Below, piece by piece: positions 37,174 through 45,813 of a stretch of 64,000 bases of DNA. The position numbers and the translations under genes were made by a program. Every line of letters begins with the position of its first letter. Position 1 is the stretch's first letter. This DNA comes from Maribacter aquimaris (GTDB lineage: Bacteria; Bacteroidota; Bacteroidia; Flavobacteriales; Flavobacteriaceae), in NCBI RefSeq assembly GCF_014596745.1, contig NZ_JABTCF010000005.1, positions 248,001-312,000 of the forward strand, written 5' to 3'. The notes below the pieces were generated by a model that saw nothing but the letters and a program-made list of their open reading frames with translations, did not search any database and was not told the DNA's origin.

Positions 37174-37830
37174 TTAAACGTTTAGGTATTTATCCAAGTA
37201 GTCAGACCTTTGTTTAAGGTCATCAATAAACTGATCTTCCACATTCCCAAAAAGGATCGTGTAATTATAGCGCCTGAAAGTATGTAGGACCTCATTCATA
37301 CTCGTACCACTTATTTTAATCGTAATCTGTACTACCCCGTCCCGTATCTGGGAAATAAATCCTCCTATGAACTTACTATTGTTACTTTCAACAATCTGTA
37401 CAATCTCACTAAAGGAATAATCCCGCTGTTCCTTGGCCACTACCAGAATGCCTCCTGGTTCCGTAAAAAAAGGCATATCGATAAAAACACTGACAATATC
37501 GGTAATATCATAATACCCGAGAACGTCATTACCCTCACTTATAACCGGTACCAAAGTAGCCTCATTTCTCGCAAAAGTCTCCAATACATCGAACCAACTG
37601 GTTTCTTCACGAACAAAAAACGATTCCAGATTGTATTTGAAATCCTCAATTTTCTTGTCCACGTCAAAATGCTCCAAATCATTTTCATTGAACACCCCCA
37701 AAAACTTCTTCCCATCTACAATGGCAATATGTGAGTAGGTGTTCTCCATGAAGAACTTAACCAAATTACCTAAAGGCTCATCGACCTCAAAGACAGGTAT
37801 TGTGGTAATTATGTGTGTTTGAATCTGCAT
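37174..37830 (-). CDS. CBS-pair protein with ACT-like C-terminal domain
   Basis: 218 residues. Two CBS motifs span about 1-130: VDEPLGNLVKFFMENTYSHI with IVDGKKFLGVFNENDL, and ETFARNEATLVPVISEGNDVLGYYDITDI. The remainder, RDYSFSEIVQIVESNNSKFIGGFISQ through TFRRYNYTILF, has the beta-alpha-beta pattern of an ACT domain. CBS pairs bind adenine nucleotides; CBS-ACT proteins (AcuB-like) usually regulate other enzymes. It lies upstream of nadK in the same direction with a 141-base gap and is divergent from pdxJ. Confidence 0.85.
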   Translation of the reverse strand: MQIQTHIITTIPVFEVDEPLGNLVKFFMENTYSHIAIVDGKKFLGVFNENDLEHFDVDKKIEDFKYNLESFFVREETSWFDVLETFARNEATLVPVISEGNDVLGYYDITDIVSVFIDMPFFTEPGGILVVAKEQRDYSFSEIVQIVESNNSKFIGGFISQIRDGVVQITIKISGTSMNEVLHTFRRYNYTILFGNVEDQFIDDLKQRSDYLDKYLNV

Positions 37831-37920
37831 AGCTCAAAATTAAACGCAAAATACTAATTAAATATATCAAAAGGCATGCCTATTTCGTATTTTTGCCATG
37901 AAAACACTAGATATATCCCA

Positions 37921-38634
37921 ATGACCAAGCTCAGTGTAAATGTCAACAAAATTGCAACCTTGAGGAATTCAAGGGGAGGCAATGTACCGAACCTATTAAA
38001 GGTAACCAAGGATATCGAATCTTTTGGTGCCCAAGGAATCACCATACATCCCAGGCCGGATGAAAGGCATATCAGATACCAAGATGCAAGGGATTTGAAA
38101 AAATTGGTGACCACGGAATTCAACATTGAAGGCAACCCTATCCAAAAATTCATGGATTTGGTTCTGGAAGTACAACCTACACAAGTCACCTTGGTTCCCG
38201 ATGCCCTGAATGCCATTACCTCCAATGCGGGTTGGGACACCATTACCCATAGAGGTTTTTTAAAAGAAGTGATCACTACCTTTAAGCAAAACAACATAAG
38301 GACATCCATATTTGTTGACGCCGACCCCAAAATGGTAGTGGGGGCCGCTGAAACCGGTACAGATCGTATTGAACTCTACACGGAAAGTTTTGCAGAGGCT
38401 TTTGACAAAGGGGACATGAAAGGCATTGACCCTTTTATTAAGGCTGCCCAAACAGCAAATCAATTGGGATTGGGCATAAACGCCGGCCATGATTTAAGTT
38501 TGGACAATATCAAATACTTTAAGGACAACATCCCGAACTTGCTGGAAGTCTCCATTGGCCACGCATTGATTTGCGAATCGCTCTATATGGGATTGGAGAA
38601 CGTTATAAACATGTATTTGAACAAACTAAAATGA
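37921..38634 (+). CDS. pdxJ: Pyridoxine 5'-phosphate synthase
   Basis: 237 residues from ATG 37921. It starts TKLSVNVNKIATLRNSRGGN, with an Asn-Lys-Ile-Ala form typical of Bacteroidota, then ITIHPRPDERHI with the catalytic His and NEG-like NIEGNP. The TIM-barrel end reads GINAGHDL and EVSIGHALICESL. The enzyme condenses 1-deoxyxylulose 5-phosphate with 3-amino-2-oxopropyl phosphate to give PNP. The stop overlaps the start of the next gene (ATGA), so the two are translationally coupled. Confidence 0.96.
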   Translation: MTKLSVNVNKIATLRNSRGGNVPNLLKVTKDIESFGAQGITIHPRPDERHIRYQDARDLKKLVTTEFNIEGNPIQKFMDLVLEVQPTQVTLVPDALNAITSNAGWDTITHRGFLKEVITTFKQNNIRTSIFVDADPKMVVGAAETGTDRIELYTESFAEAFDKGDMKGIDPFIKAAQTANQLGLGINAGHDLSLDNIKYFKDNIPNLLEVSIGHALICESLYMGLENVINMYLNKLK

Positions 38635-39404
38635 ACCCCGTATTACATTCAAATATTCTAGGAAGCGGCAAACCCCTATTGATATTACATGGTTTTTTGG
38701 GAATGTCCGATAATTGGAAAACCTTAGGGTCAAAATACAGCGAACATGGACTACAAGTTCATTTGATCGATCAACGCAACCATGGCCGAAGTTTTCATGC
38801 TGAAGAATTCAACTATGATATCCTAGCCGAGGACCTCAGAAACTATATTGAACAACACGAATTAAGGGATGTCATCATCCTCGGGCATTCCATGGGAGGA
38901 AAGACCGCCATGCAGTTTGCGGTACGCCATCCCGATCTAATCCAAAAATTGATCGTTGCCGATATCGCCCCTAAATACTATCCGCCCCACCATGAATACA
39001 TCATCAACGGACTGAACCATCTTGATTTCGGGGCAATCAAATCCAGAGGGGAAGCCGATTCCGAATTAAGCAAATACATACAGGAAAAAGGCATACGCCA
39101 GTTTTTATTGAAAAACCTCTATTGGGTCGAAAAAGGAAAACTTGCCTTCCGGTTCAACTTAGAGGTCCTATCCCATAAAATGGAAGAAATAGGGGAAGGC
39201 CTCAGCACCATAGACCAATATAATGGTCCTACCTTATTCCTCCGTGGCGATAAATCAGAATACATTACCCCTTCAGATAGCGAGATCATTCGCAGACATT
39301 TTCCGAACGCGGTCATTGAGTCAATCGATCATGCCGGCCATTGGCTTCACGCGGAAAATCCTACCCAGTTTTTCAACAAGACCTTTGATTTCATAAAGTC
39401 GTAA
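38631..39404 (+). CDS. Alpha/beta hydrolase (YbfF-like esterase)
   Basis: 257 residues from ATG 38631, which overlaps the pdxJ stop by 4 bases. The oxyanion segment is LLILHGFLGMSDNW. The nucleophile elbow is GHSMGG with Ser87, an acid is likely in LFLRGDKSEYI, and the His is in DHAGHWLHAENP. The pattern matches YbfF-type acyl-CoA/ester hydrolases. There is no signal peptide. The substrate is unknown, and coupling to pdxJ gives no clear hint. Confidence 0.9.
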   Translation: MNPVLHSNILGSGKPLLILHGFLGMSDNWKTLGSKYSEHGLQVHLIDQRNHGRSFHAEEFNYDILAEDLRNYIEQHELRDVIILGHSMGGKTAMQFAVRHPDLIQKLIVADIAPKYYPPHHEYIINGLNHLDFGAIKSRGEADSELSKYIQEKGIRQFLLKNLYWVEKGKLAFRFNLEVLSHKMEEIGEGLSTIDQYNGPTLFLRGDKSEYITPSDSEIIRRHFPNAVIESIDHAGHWLHAENPTQFFNKTFDFIKS

Positions 39405-39450
39405 CAAATTCCTCTTTTTATTATGCGTGCATAATTTTTTTACCATAAAT

Positions 39451-39481
39451 ATTGCGAATCTCATAATTTTATTTAAATTTG
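39451..39481 (+). promoter_or_regulatory. Promoter of the SGNH lipoprotein gene
   Basis: ATTG at 39451-39454, a 19-base spacer, then a perfect TAAATTTG at 39474-39481. Transcription is expected near 39,488, thirty bases before the ATG. It is one of the best promoter matches in the window. Confidence 0.6.
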
Positions 39482-39517
39482 GATTTATCGTAAAAAACTA
39501 ATTAACTCAACGACATA

Positions 39518-41101
39518 ATGAAAAAGATTCCCTTAATACTGGCTATTTTTGGCTTATTGATTATTTCCTGTAGCGATGATGACCCCGTAGTGGACCCCAC
39601 ACCAACTGACCCTGTTGAAGTAACATACACCAGTGGGTCAGCCGATTTCTCCAACTATGTAGCCGTAGGCAACTCTTTGACAGCAGGCTATTCCGATGCT
39701 GCCCTTTTTATAGACGGCCAAACCAATTCGTTCCCTACCATGCTAGCTTCCAATTTTGCTTTGGCAGGTGGGGGTGACTTCAACATTCCATTTATGGCCG
39801 ACAACTTGGGTGGCGCCACCTTAGGGGGCACGCCGCTCCTAGGCAATAGACTGATTTTGTCTTTTGCATCAGGTTCCCCGACCCCTACCCCAGTATCAGG
39901 TACAGGCTCCACGGAAATAACAAACACCCTGTCGGGCACCTTTAACAATATGGGGGTCCCCGGAGCGAAAAGCTTTCACTTAGGAGCTCCCGGTTACGGA
40001 AATGCCGCCGGAGTCGAGGCCGGATTGGCCAATCCTTACTTTGCACGATTTGCCTCTAGTGCGACGGCCACCATCATTGGTGATGCTGTTGCCCAAAACC
40101 CAACATTCTTTTCCCTTTGGATAGGCAATAACGATATATTAAGTTACGCTACCGGTGGTGGCGTGGGCGTTGACCAAACAGGGAACTTGGATCCCTCTAC
40201 CTATGGAGGTTCGGACATTACCGACCCCAATGTTTTTGCAAATGTCTATGACGGACTTTTACAGGCATTGACCGCCCAAGGTGCCAATGGTGTAGTGGCG
40301 AACATCCCCGATATCACCACCATACCTTATTTTACAACGGTACCACACAATCCTTTAGACCCGACCAATCCCGATTTCGGACCCCAAATACCCACTTTGA
40401 ATGCGACATTCGCACAATTAAATGGGGTTTTTGAATATTTAGGCGTTCCGGAAAGAGCCATTGAATTCTCAACGACCAGTGCTAGCTCCTTGGTTATCCG
40501 CGATGATTCGCTAACCGATTTGTCCGCCCAAATCACCCAAGTTCTAATGGGAGGTGGACTTGATGCCGGTACTGCAGGGGTTTACGGTTATCTATATGGA
40601 CAAGCCCGTATGGCAAACGAAGATGATTTAATAGTGTTCCCTAGCCAAACCGTAATTGCCAAATTGAATGAGGAAGCCTTTGCCACTTTACAGAACCTAG
40701 GTTTACCCGCTGCCAATGCCGGACAATTGGCCATTAATGGAATCACATATCCCATGGATGACAAATGGGTACTCACCCCAGCAGAACAAATGTCGGTTGC
40801 AACCGCCCATGCGGCATACAACCAAACCATAGAAACCTTGGCAACCCAATACGACCTGGCATTTGTCGATGTCAATGCTTTTCTGACAACGATTGCCAAC
40901 GAGGGAATTCAATTGGACGACGGAAGTACGGTCACAGCCACTTACGCCACAGGCGGTGGATTCTCACTTGACGGTGTACACCCTTCACCTAGGGGTTATG
41001 CCTTATTGACCGTTCTTTTTGTCAAATCCATAAACGAAAAATACGGATCTAATCTACCCGGTGTAAATCCATTGAATTATAAAGGTCTTTACATTAATTA
41101 A
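39518..41101 (+). CDS. SGNH/GDSL hydrolase family lipoprotein
   Basis: 527 residues. The lipoprotein signal ends LLIISC (Cys about residue 18), followed by an acidic SDDD and a Pro/Thr linker, a form often linked with surface export in Bacteroidota. Block I is VAVGNSLTAGYSDAAL (GNSLT in place of GDSL, with the Ser intact). Block III is SLWIGNNDILSYA with Gly and Asn, and block V is SLDGVHPSPRGYALL with Asp-x-x-His. All SGNH residues are therefore present. It is a probable outer membrane esterase with unknown substrate. It has its own promoter and terminator. Confidence 0.9.
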   Translation: MKKIPLILAIFGLLIISCSDDDPVVDPTPTDPVEVTYTSGSADFSNYVAVGNSLTAGYSDAALFIDGQTNSFPTMLASNFALAGGGDFNIPFMADNLGGATLGGTPLLGNRLILSFASGSPTPTPVSGTGSTEITNTLSGTFNNMGVPGAKSFHLGAPGYGNAAGVEAGLANPYFARFASSATATIIGDAVAQNPTFFSLWIGNNDILSYATGGGVGVDQTGNLDPSTYGGSDITDPNVFANVYDGLLQALTAQGANGVVANIPDITTIPYFTTVPHNPLDPTNPDFGPQIPTLNATFAQLNGVFEYLGVPERAIEFSTTSASSLVIRDDSLTDLSAQITQVLMGGGLDAGTAGVYGYLYGQARMANEDDLIVFPSQTVIAKLNEEAFATLQNLGLPAANAGQLAINGITYPMDDKWVLTPAEQMSVATAHAAYNQTIETLATQYDLAFVDVNAFLTTIANEGIQLDDGSTVTATYATGGGFSLDGVHPSPRGYALLTVLFVKSINEKYGSNLPGVNPLNYKGLYIN

Positions 41102-41122
41102 TAGAAAAAAAATTATACTTTT

Positions 41123-41152
41123 AAAGGTATCGGGAAATCCCGATACCTTTTT
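41123..41152 (+). terminator. Terminator after the SGNH lipoprotein gene
   Basis: Perfect 12-bp stem AAAGGTATCGGG / CCCGATACCTTT with a four-base loop AAAT, followed by T residues. Confidence 0.9.
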
Positions 41153-41172
41153 AATTTATAAACACGTCTTTT

Positions 41173-41514
41173 ATGAAACTAATCTTACGCATTCTCTTAA
41201 GCGCCTTGGCTGTGGTAATTCTCGCAAAAGTGCTCCCCGGCGTTGGGGTTGATACCTACACCACTGCTATAATAGTGGCCATAGTATTGAGTCTTTTGAA
41301 TTTTATTGTCAAGCCTATTTTAGTGTTATTGACCTTACCTGTGACGATTTTGACATTGGGACTTTTCCTTTTGATCATTAATGCTATCATCATTTTATTG
41401 GCCGATAACCTAATAACCGGGTTTTCAGTGGACAATATTTGGTGGGCGTTATTATTCAGCCTACTTCTTTCCTTTTTACAATCGATCCTTTTTTCTTTAC
41501 TCAAAGAAGACTGA
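41173..41514 (+). CDS. Phage holin family 4 (DUF360-like) membrane protein
   Basis: 113 residues with four membrane spans (about 5-22, 30-50, 53-76 and 88-108). The NFIVKPILVLLTLPVTILTLGLFLLIINA pattern is the hallmark of this family, which is widespread in chromosomes and is called holin-like only by topology. No lysis genes are nearby, so this is not evidence for a prophage. The role is unknown. It is a single gene between the SGNH terminator and the trigger factor promoter. Confidence 0.85.
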   Translation: MKLILRILLSALAVVILAKVLPGVGVDTYTTAIIVAIVLSLLNFIVKPILVLLTLPVTILTLGLFLLIINAIIILLADNLITGFSVDNIWWALLFSLLLSFLQSILFSLLKED

Positions 41515-41553
41515 CCAGATCGATTTACAGATTGGAATACAGCTACTTAAAAA

Positions 41554-41585
41554 GTTGCTCGAGTATTTAAAATATACTACTTTTG
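41554..41585 (+). promoter_or_regulatory. Promoter of the trigger factor transcript
   Basis: GTTG at 41554-41557, a 20-base spacer and a perfect TACTTTTG at 41578-41585. The start near 41,592 gives a leader of about 135 bases before tig, which contains a 14-codon ORF. Confidence 0.6.
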
Positions 41586-41611
41586 CATCCCATTTTAATT
41601 AACCGATTAAA

Positions 41612-41656
41612 ATGCAAGGCTGGTCCCCACCATATTATTATAACGGGTGCCATTAA
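41612..41656 (+). CDS. Possible 14-codon leader ORF upstream of tig
   Basis: ATG 41612 to TAA 41654-41656 encodes MQGWSPPYYYNGCH. It lies inside the predicted tig leader, about 20 bases after the expected transcription start, and ends 71 bases before the tig ATG. PP followed by three Tyr is the kind of sequence that slows ribosomes. GCAAGG (41614-41619), at the start of the ORF, can pair with CCTTGC further down the leader. Short ORFs occur by chance, so this needs conservation to be believed. Confidence 0.3.
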   Translation: MQGWSPPYYYNGCH

Positions 41657-41727
41657 AAAAATAACCCCTTGCTTCCGGTAGACAAAGCTATCGAGAAGAA
41701 GGATTTATGCTAAATTAAGATACGCAA

Positions 41728-43050
41728 ATGAATATCACGAAAGAGCAGATTGACGATTTAAATGCAGTTGTAAAGGTTGCCATTACCAAAGAAGACTATC
41801 AAGACAAGGTTGAGAACATTCTAAATGATTATAGAAAGCAGGCCAATATCCCCGGTTTTAGAAAAGGCCATGTTCCTATGGGACTTATCAAAAAACAATA
41901 CGGCAAAGCTGTTTTGGTTGACGAGGTCAATAAATTGATCCAAGACAACCTAAACAAATATTTGACTGAGGAAAAATTAGATGTCCTTGGAAACCCATTA
42001 CCAAAACAACAGGACAATTTTGATTGGGAAAACGATCAATTGGACTTTGAATTCGAATTGGGCCTAGCTCCTACTTTTGAGGTTCCTTTAAAGACCAAAA
42101 AAGCCTTGACATACTACAAGATCGTCGCTGACAAGAAAATGATCGATGAGCAGGTTGAGCGTATTCAAAAACAATATGGCAAATTGGTCAATCAAAAAGA
42201 AGTAGCCAAGGATTTTGAGGTTATCGGTACTTTTAAAAACGATGCTGAGGAAATTGAAAATAAAACAACAATAGAACTTGATAAGGTCAAAAGCAAAAAA
42301 GCCTTAAAAAGCTTTTTGGGCAAAAAAGTGGGTGAGGAAGTCACTCTTGCCACCAAAGGCCTTTTTAAGGAAGATTACCTACTATCAAGTGTATTGGGCG
42401 TATCCCAAGAAAAAGCCAAGGACCTGGACATTGAAGTTGCCTTTACTATTGAGGAAATCAATGAAAGGGAACCAGCGAAACTTGATCAAGAATTGTTCGA
42501 CAAACTTTTCGGCAAGGATGTTGTTAAATCCACTGAGGAGTTGAAAGACAAAATCAAGGAAGATTCCGAGAAGCAATTTGAACAACAGTCAGATCAAAAA
42601 TTATTGAATGACATTACCGAGTATTTCATTGAAAATACCAAATTTGACCTACCTGCGGAATTCTTGACCAAATGGATCAAAATGACCGGTGAGGAACCAC
42701 TTTCCGATGACCAGGCGAATGAAGAGTTTGAAAAATCGGAAAAAGGATTGCGCTACCAATTGATTGAAGGTAAGATCATCAAGGATCACGATATTCAAAT
42801 CCAATTTGACGAGCTTAAGGATTTTGCCAAAGGATTCATTAAGACACAAATGGCCCAATTTGGACAATTGAATCCCCAAGAAGAGGAATTGGACAATATT
42901 GCCGCTCGGGTATTGGGTAATCAGGATGAAGTTAAAAGACTTTCTGAACAGCTAATGAGCCAAAAGCTGCTTACCTTATATAAGGAAAAAGTGAATTTAA
43001 AGACCAAAGAGGTCACTTATGAAAACTTCGTAAAAGAAGTTTACGGATAA
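41728..43050 (+). CDS. tig: Trigger factor
   Basis: 440 residues. The ribosome-binding part includes RKQANIPGFRKGHVPMGLIKKQYG, the conserved signature helix-loop. The middle PPIase-like domain is diverged, as in other Bacteroidota. The C-terminal helical arm runs to VTYENFVKEVYG. It is the ribosome-associated folding chaperone. It is followed by clpP and clpX on the same strand, the common tig-clpP-clpX order, and separated from them by a terminator-like hairpin. Confidence 0.95.
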   Translation: MNITKEQIDDLNAVVKVAITKEDYQDKVENILNDYRKQANIPGFRKGHVPMGLIKKQYGKAVLVDEVNKLIQDNLNKYLTEEKLDVLGNPLPKQQDNFDWENDQLDFEFELGLAPTFEVPLKTKKALTYYKIVADKKMIDEQVERIQKQYGKLVNQKEVAKDFEVIGTFKNDAEEIENKTTIELDKVKSKKALKSFLGKKVGEEVTLATKGLFKEDYLLSSVLGVSQEKAKDLDIEVAFTIEEINEREPAKLDQELFDKLFGKDVVKSTEELKDKIKEDSEKQFEQQSDQKLLNDITEYFIENTKFDLPAEFLTKWIKMTGEEPLSDDQANEEFEKSEKGLRYQLIEGKIIKDHDIQIQFDELKDFAKGFIKTQMAQFGQLNPQEEELDNIAARVLGNQDEVKRLSEQLMSQKLLTLYKEKVNLKTKEVTYENFVKEVYG

Positions 43051-43111
43051 ATTTTGGGCCAAAAAGCAAAATCCTTTGCTATATATGTCTCATTAAAATA
43101 AGTATCTTTAC

Positions 43112-43143
43112 GGTGCCGAAGCTTTGGTTTCGGCACCTTTTTT
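43112..43143 (+). terminator. Terminator-like hairpin between tig and clpP
   Basis: Stem GGTGCCGAA / TTCGGCACC, loop GCTTTGGT, then six T. A -7-like TATCTTTA (43103-43110) lies just before it, so the hairpin may end tig transcripts or lie at the 5' end of a clpP transcript. Confidence 0.8.
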
Positions 43144-43168
43144 ATCTAAAATATTGAAGACAAACCAC

Positions 43169-43849
43169 ATGGATTACGGAAAAGAATTCAAAAATTACGC
43201 AATAAACCATCAGGGAATCAACAGCATGTATTATGATAAGATCATGAGCAGCATGTACCCGATGAACATGACACCAAATATCATTGAGGAAAGACAATTG
43301 AATGCCATCGCCATGGATGTCTTCTCCCGACTAATGATGGACAGGATTATTTTCCTTGGAACTGGAATCAACGACCAAGTTGCCAACATTGTACAAGCAC
43401 AATTGTTGTTCTTGGAAAGTGCTGATGCCTCCAAAGACATACAGATCTATATCAATTCACCAGGTGGTAGTGTTTACGCAGGACTCGGTATTTATGATAC
43501 CATGCAATTCATTAAACCCGATGTTGCCACTATCTGCACAGGCATGGCCGCTTCAATGGGCGCGGTTTTATTATGCGCCGGGCAAAAAGGCAAGCGCAGT
43601 GGTTTAACCCACTCCCGTGTTATGATCCACCAACCCATGGGTGGCGCACAAGGGCAGGCGAGTGATATTGAAATTACCGCAAGGGAAATCCTAAAATTAA
43701 AAGATGAGCTTTATGAGATCATCTCCAAGCATTCCGGACAAACTTTGGAAAAAGTACAAGAGGACAGCGACAGGGATTACTGGATGAAAGCAGAGGAAGC
43801 CATGAAATATGGTATGATCGATGAGATTCTAGTAAGGGATAAAGACTAA
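43169..43849 (+). CDS. clpP: ATP-dependent Clp protease proteolytic subunit
   Basis: 226 residues from ATG 43169 (the longer frame begins within the terminator hairpin). The start DYGKEFKNYAINHQGINS is the Bacteroidota-type propeptide. Active sites: Ser129 in CTGMAASMGAV, His154 in RVMIHQPMGG, and an Asp in DRDYW. The INSPGGSVYAGLGIYD loop is intact. Fourteen subunits form the cytoplasmic proteolytic barrel, fed by ClpX, which is encoded 95 bases downstream. Confidence 0.97.
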   Translation: MDYGKEFKNYAINHQGINSMYYDKIMSSMYPMNMTPNIIEERQLNAIAMDVFSRLMMDRIIFLGTGINDQVANIVQAQLLFLESADASKDIQIYINSPGGSVYAGLGIYDTMQFIKPDVATICTGMAASMGAVLLCAGQKGKRSGLTHSRVMIHQPMGGAQGQASDIEITAREILKLKDELYEIISKHSGQTLEKVQEDSDRDYWMKAEEAMKYGMIDEILVRDKD

Positions 43850-43872
43850 AAACGACTAAGAAACAAAGAAAT

Positions 43873-43896
43873 ATTGCCCATGTTCCCATGGGCGAT
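43873..43896 (+). other. Hairpin between clpP and clpX
   Basis: ATTGCCCATG / CATGGGCGAT forms a 10-bp stem (one G-T pair) with loop TTCC and no T-run, so it does not look like a terminator. A second weaker stem TTCTATC / GATAGAA follows at 43912-43934. These may set transcript processing or clpX expression. Confidence 0.55.
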
Positions 43897-43944
43897 AAAC
43901 CAAAATCAAAATTCTATCGTTATTCTTGATAGAAAATAAATGTT

Positions 43945-45180
43945 ATGGCAAAAGAAAATTTAGAATGTTCTTTTTGTGGAAGGAAAAAACCAGAGACCAA
44001 TCTATTGATTGCTGGTTTGGATGCACACATATGTGACCGATGTATAGAACAGGCCCATGGTATCGTTGCCGAGGAGTCGAACCAATCGAAAAACAGTGAT
44101 CTGTCTTCGGAGTTGGTTTTGAAAAAACCCTTGGAAATAAAAGAATTCCTAGACACATTCATCATAGGTCAAAATCAGACCAAAAAAGTAATGTCTGTAG
44201 CGGTTTACAATCACTATAAAAGATTGTTACAACCACTCGGAAAGGAAGATGACATAGAAATCCAAAAAAGTAATATCATAATGGTAGGCCAAACAGGTAC
44301 AGGTAAAACCCTGATGGCCAAAACCATTGCCAAGATGTTAAATGTTCCTTTGGCCATTGTTGACGCCACCGTACTTACCGAAGCTGGTTATGTGGGTGAG
44401 GACGTGGAAAGCATATTGACCCGTTTACTACAAGCCGCCGATTATAACCTTGAGAAAGCCGAACGCGGTATTGTTTTCATAGATGAAATAGATAAAATTG
44501 CGCGTAAAAGCGACAATCCTTCCATAACCAGGGACGTATCCGGGGAAGGTGTACAACAAGGACTTCTTAAACTCTTGGAAGGCACCATGGTCAATGTACC
44601 GCCTAAAGGTGGGCGAAAACATCCCGATCAAAAATTCATTGAGGTAAACACAGAGAACATCCTCTTTATCGCCGGTGGTGCTTTTGATGGTATTGAACGT
44701 GCCATCACAAAACGATTGAACATGCAAGCCGTAGGTTACAGTGCCTCTAAGGCCGATGACCATATCGATGAGGACAATATTCTACAATACATCATTCCTA
44801 GGGATTTAAAGGAATTTGGACTTATCCCTGAAATTATTGGAAGGTTACCCGTATTGACATTCATGAATCCTTTGGACAAGAAAACATTACGATCAATCTT
44901 AACCGAGCCTAAAAATGCCATCATAAAACAATATGAAAAGTTGTTCGCGATGGATGGCATCACGTTCACAATAACAGAGCAGGCCTTGGATTACATTGTC
45001 AATAAGGCTATTGAATATAAATTAGGTGCAAGGGGTCTCCGATCATTGTGCGAAGCCATATTCACCGATGCCATGTTTGAAATGCCCAGTAATGGTGAAA
45101 CTGAATTCAAGGTATCCAAACCTTATGCCGAGGATAAATTATCCTTTGAGACCATCAAGAAACTAAAAGCGGTTTCTTAA
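43945..45180 (+). CDS. clpX: ATP-dependent Clp protease ATP-binding subunit ClpX
   Basis: 411 residues. The N-terminal zinc-binding domain uses Cys8, Cys11, Cys30 and Cys33. The AAA+ domain has Walker [10 protein letters not shown], Walker [12 protein letters not shown], and the pore and sensor segments [17 protein letters not shown] and [11 protein letters not shown]. The ClpP-binding IGF-like loop is not resolved by eye. It unfolds tagged substrates and feeds them to ClpP. Its 3' end overlaps the convergent hydrolase-like gene by 26 bases. Confidence 0.97.
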   Translation: MAKENLECSFCGRKKPETNLLIAGLDAHICDRCIEQAHGIVAEESNQSKNSDLSSELVLKKPLEIKEFLDTFIIGQNQTKKVMSVAVYNHYKRLLQPLGKEDDIEIQKSNIIMVGQTGTGKTLMAKTIAKMLNVPLAIVDATVLTEAGYVGEDVESILTRLLQAADYNLEKAERGIVFIDEIDKIARKSDNPSITRDVSGEGVQQGLLKLLEGTMVNVPPKGGRKHPDQKFIEVNTENILFIAGGAFDGIERAITKRLNMQAVGYSASKADDHIDEDNILQYIIPRDLKEFGLIPEIIGRLPVLTFMNPLDKKTLRSILTEPKNAIIKQYEKLFAMDGITFTITEQALDYIVNKAIEYKLGARGLRSLCEAIFTDAMFEMPSNGETEFKVSKPYAEDKLSFETIKKLKAVS

Positions 45181-45742
45181 GTTGTACAACTTTGGTTTTC
45201 GAAGCGGTTTTATGGGTGGCAAGTGATAAGAGATCTTTAGCTATTTTCTTGATGATTTCATCTTCCTTATAAAGATCATGTCCGAAATCAAGGATGATTT
45301 CGGTATCCATTTCCAATTCACCCAATTGGTCTTCGGATGGCACATTGGCATCCAGATCACCATAAACCAAGGTTGTGGGAATGGTCGACCCTTGGCCATC
45401 ATCATATAGACCAGAGGCAGATACAGCATATAATGATTTCATGGGAAGCCCTTGCAAACCGGCTTTCCATGCTATCTCCCCTCCAATACCAAATGCCAAA
45501 TATTGACAGGGTTCCTTCTCCTTTTGCTGCAATCGACCAATTGCCGTTTGAAGTCCCCCGTGTACAAATGCATCCTTTAGATGTTTGTCTGAACAATCAA
45601 TGTCAACGTCAATATTTGCCAATTTCTGGCTATCATAATAGGTGACCTTAAAATACTGCTGAAGATATACTAAATAAGCAGTAGCCCAAACTCCTTTTTT
45701 TGCACCCCACATATCCGATATAACAACAAGTTTTTCTGCCAT
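45155..45742 (-). CDS. Alpha/beta-hydrolase-like protein, unknown
   Basis: 195 residues from ATG 45742 (ATG 45757 also in frame). [30 protein letters not shown] and [18 protein letters not shown], then LDFGHDLY, resemble the beta strands and the Asp/His loops of an alpha/beta hydrolase, but the nucleophile elbow reads GIGGE with no Ser. It may be a degenerate, non-catalytic member. The last 26 bases overlap the end of clpX on the other strand. Confidence 0.68.
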   Translation of the reverse strand: MAEKLVVISDMWGAKKGVWATAYLVYLQQYFKVTYYDSQKLANIDVDIDCSDKHLKDAFVHGGLQTAIGRLQQKEKEPCQYLAFGIGGEIAWKAGLQGLPMKSLYAVSASGLYDDGQGSTIPTTLVYGDLDANVPSEDQLGELEMDTEIILDFGHDLYKEDEIIKKIAKDLLSLATHKTASKTKVVQLKKPLLVS

Positions 45743-45813
45743 GATAGGAAAAATCATTTAGTTAATAGTTAGCTTGACTACTAAATTCTTCCTTTCATTT
45801 CAAAAATCACTAT

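Noticed and set aside
41173-41514. Prophage holin
   Set aside because: The holin-like family is chromosomal and widespread; no endolysin, spanin or phage structural gene is near.
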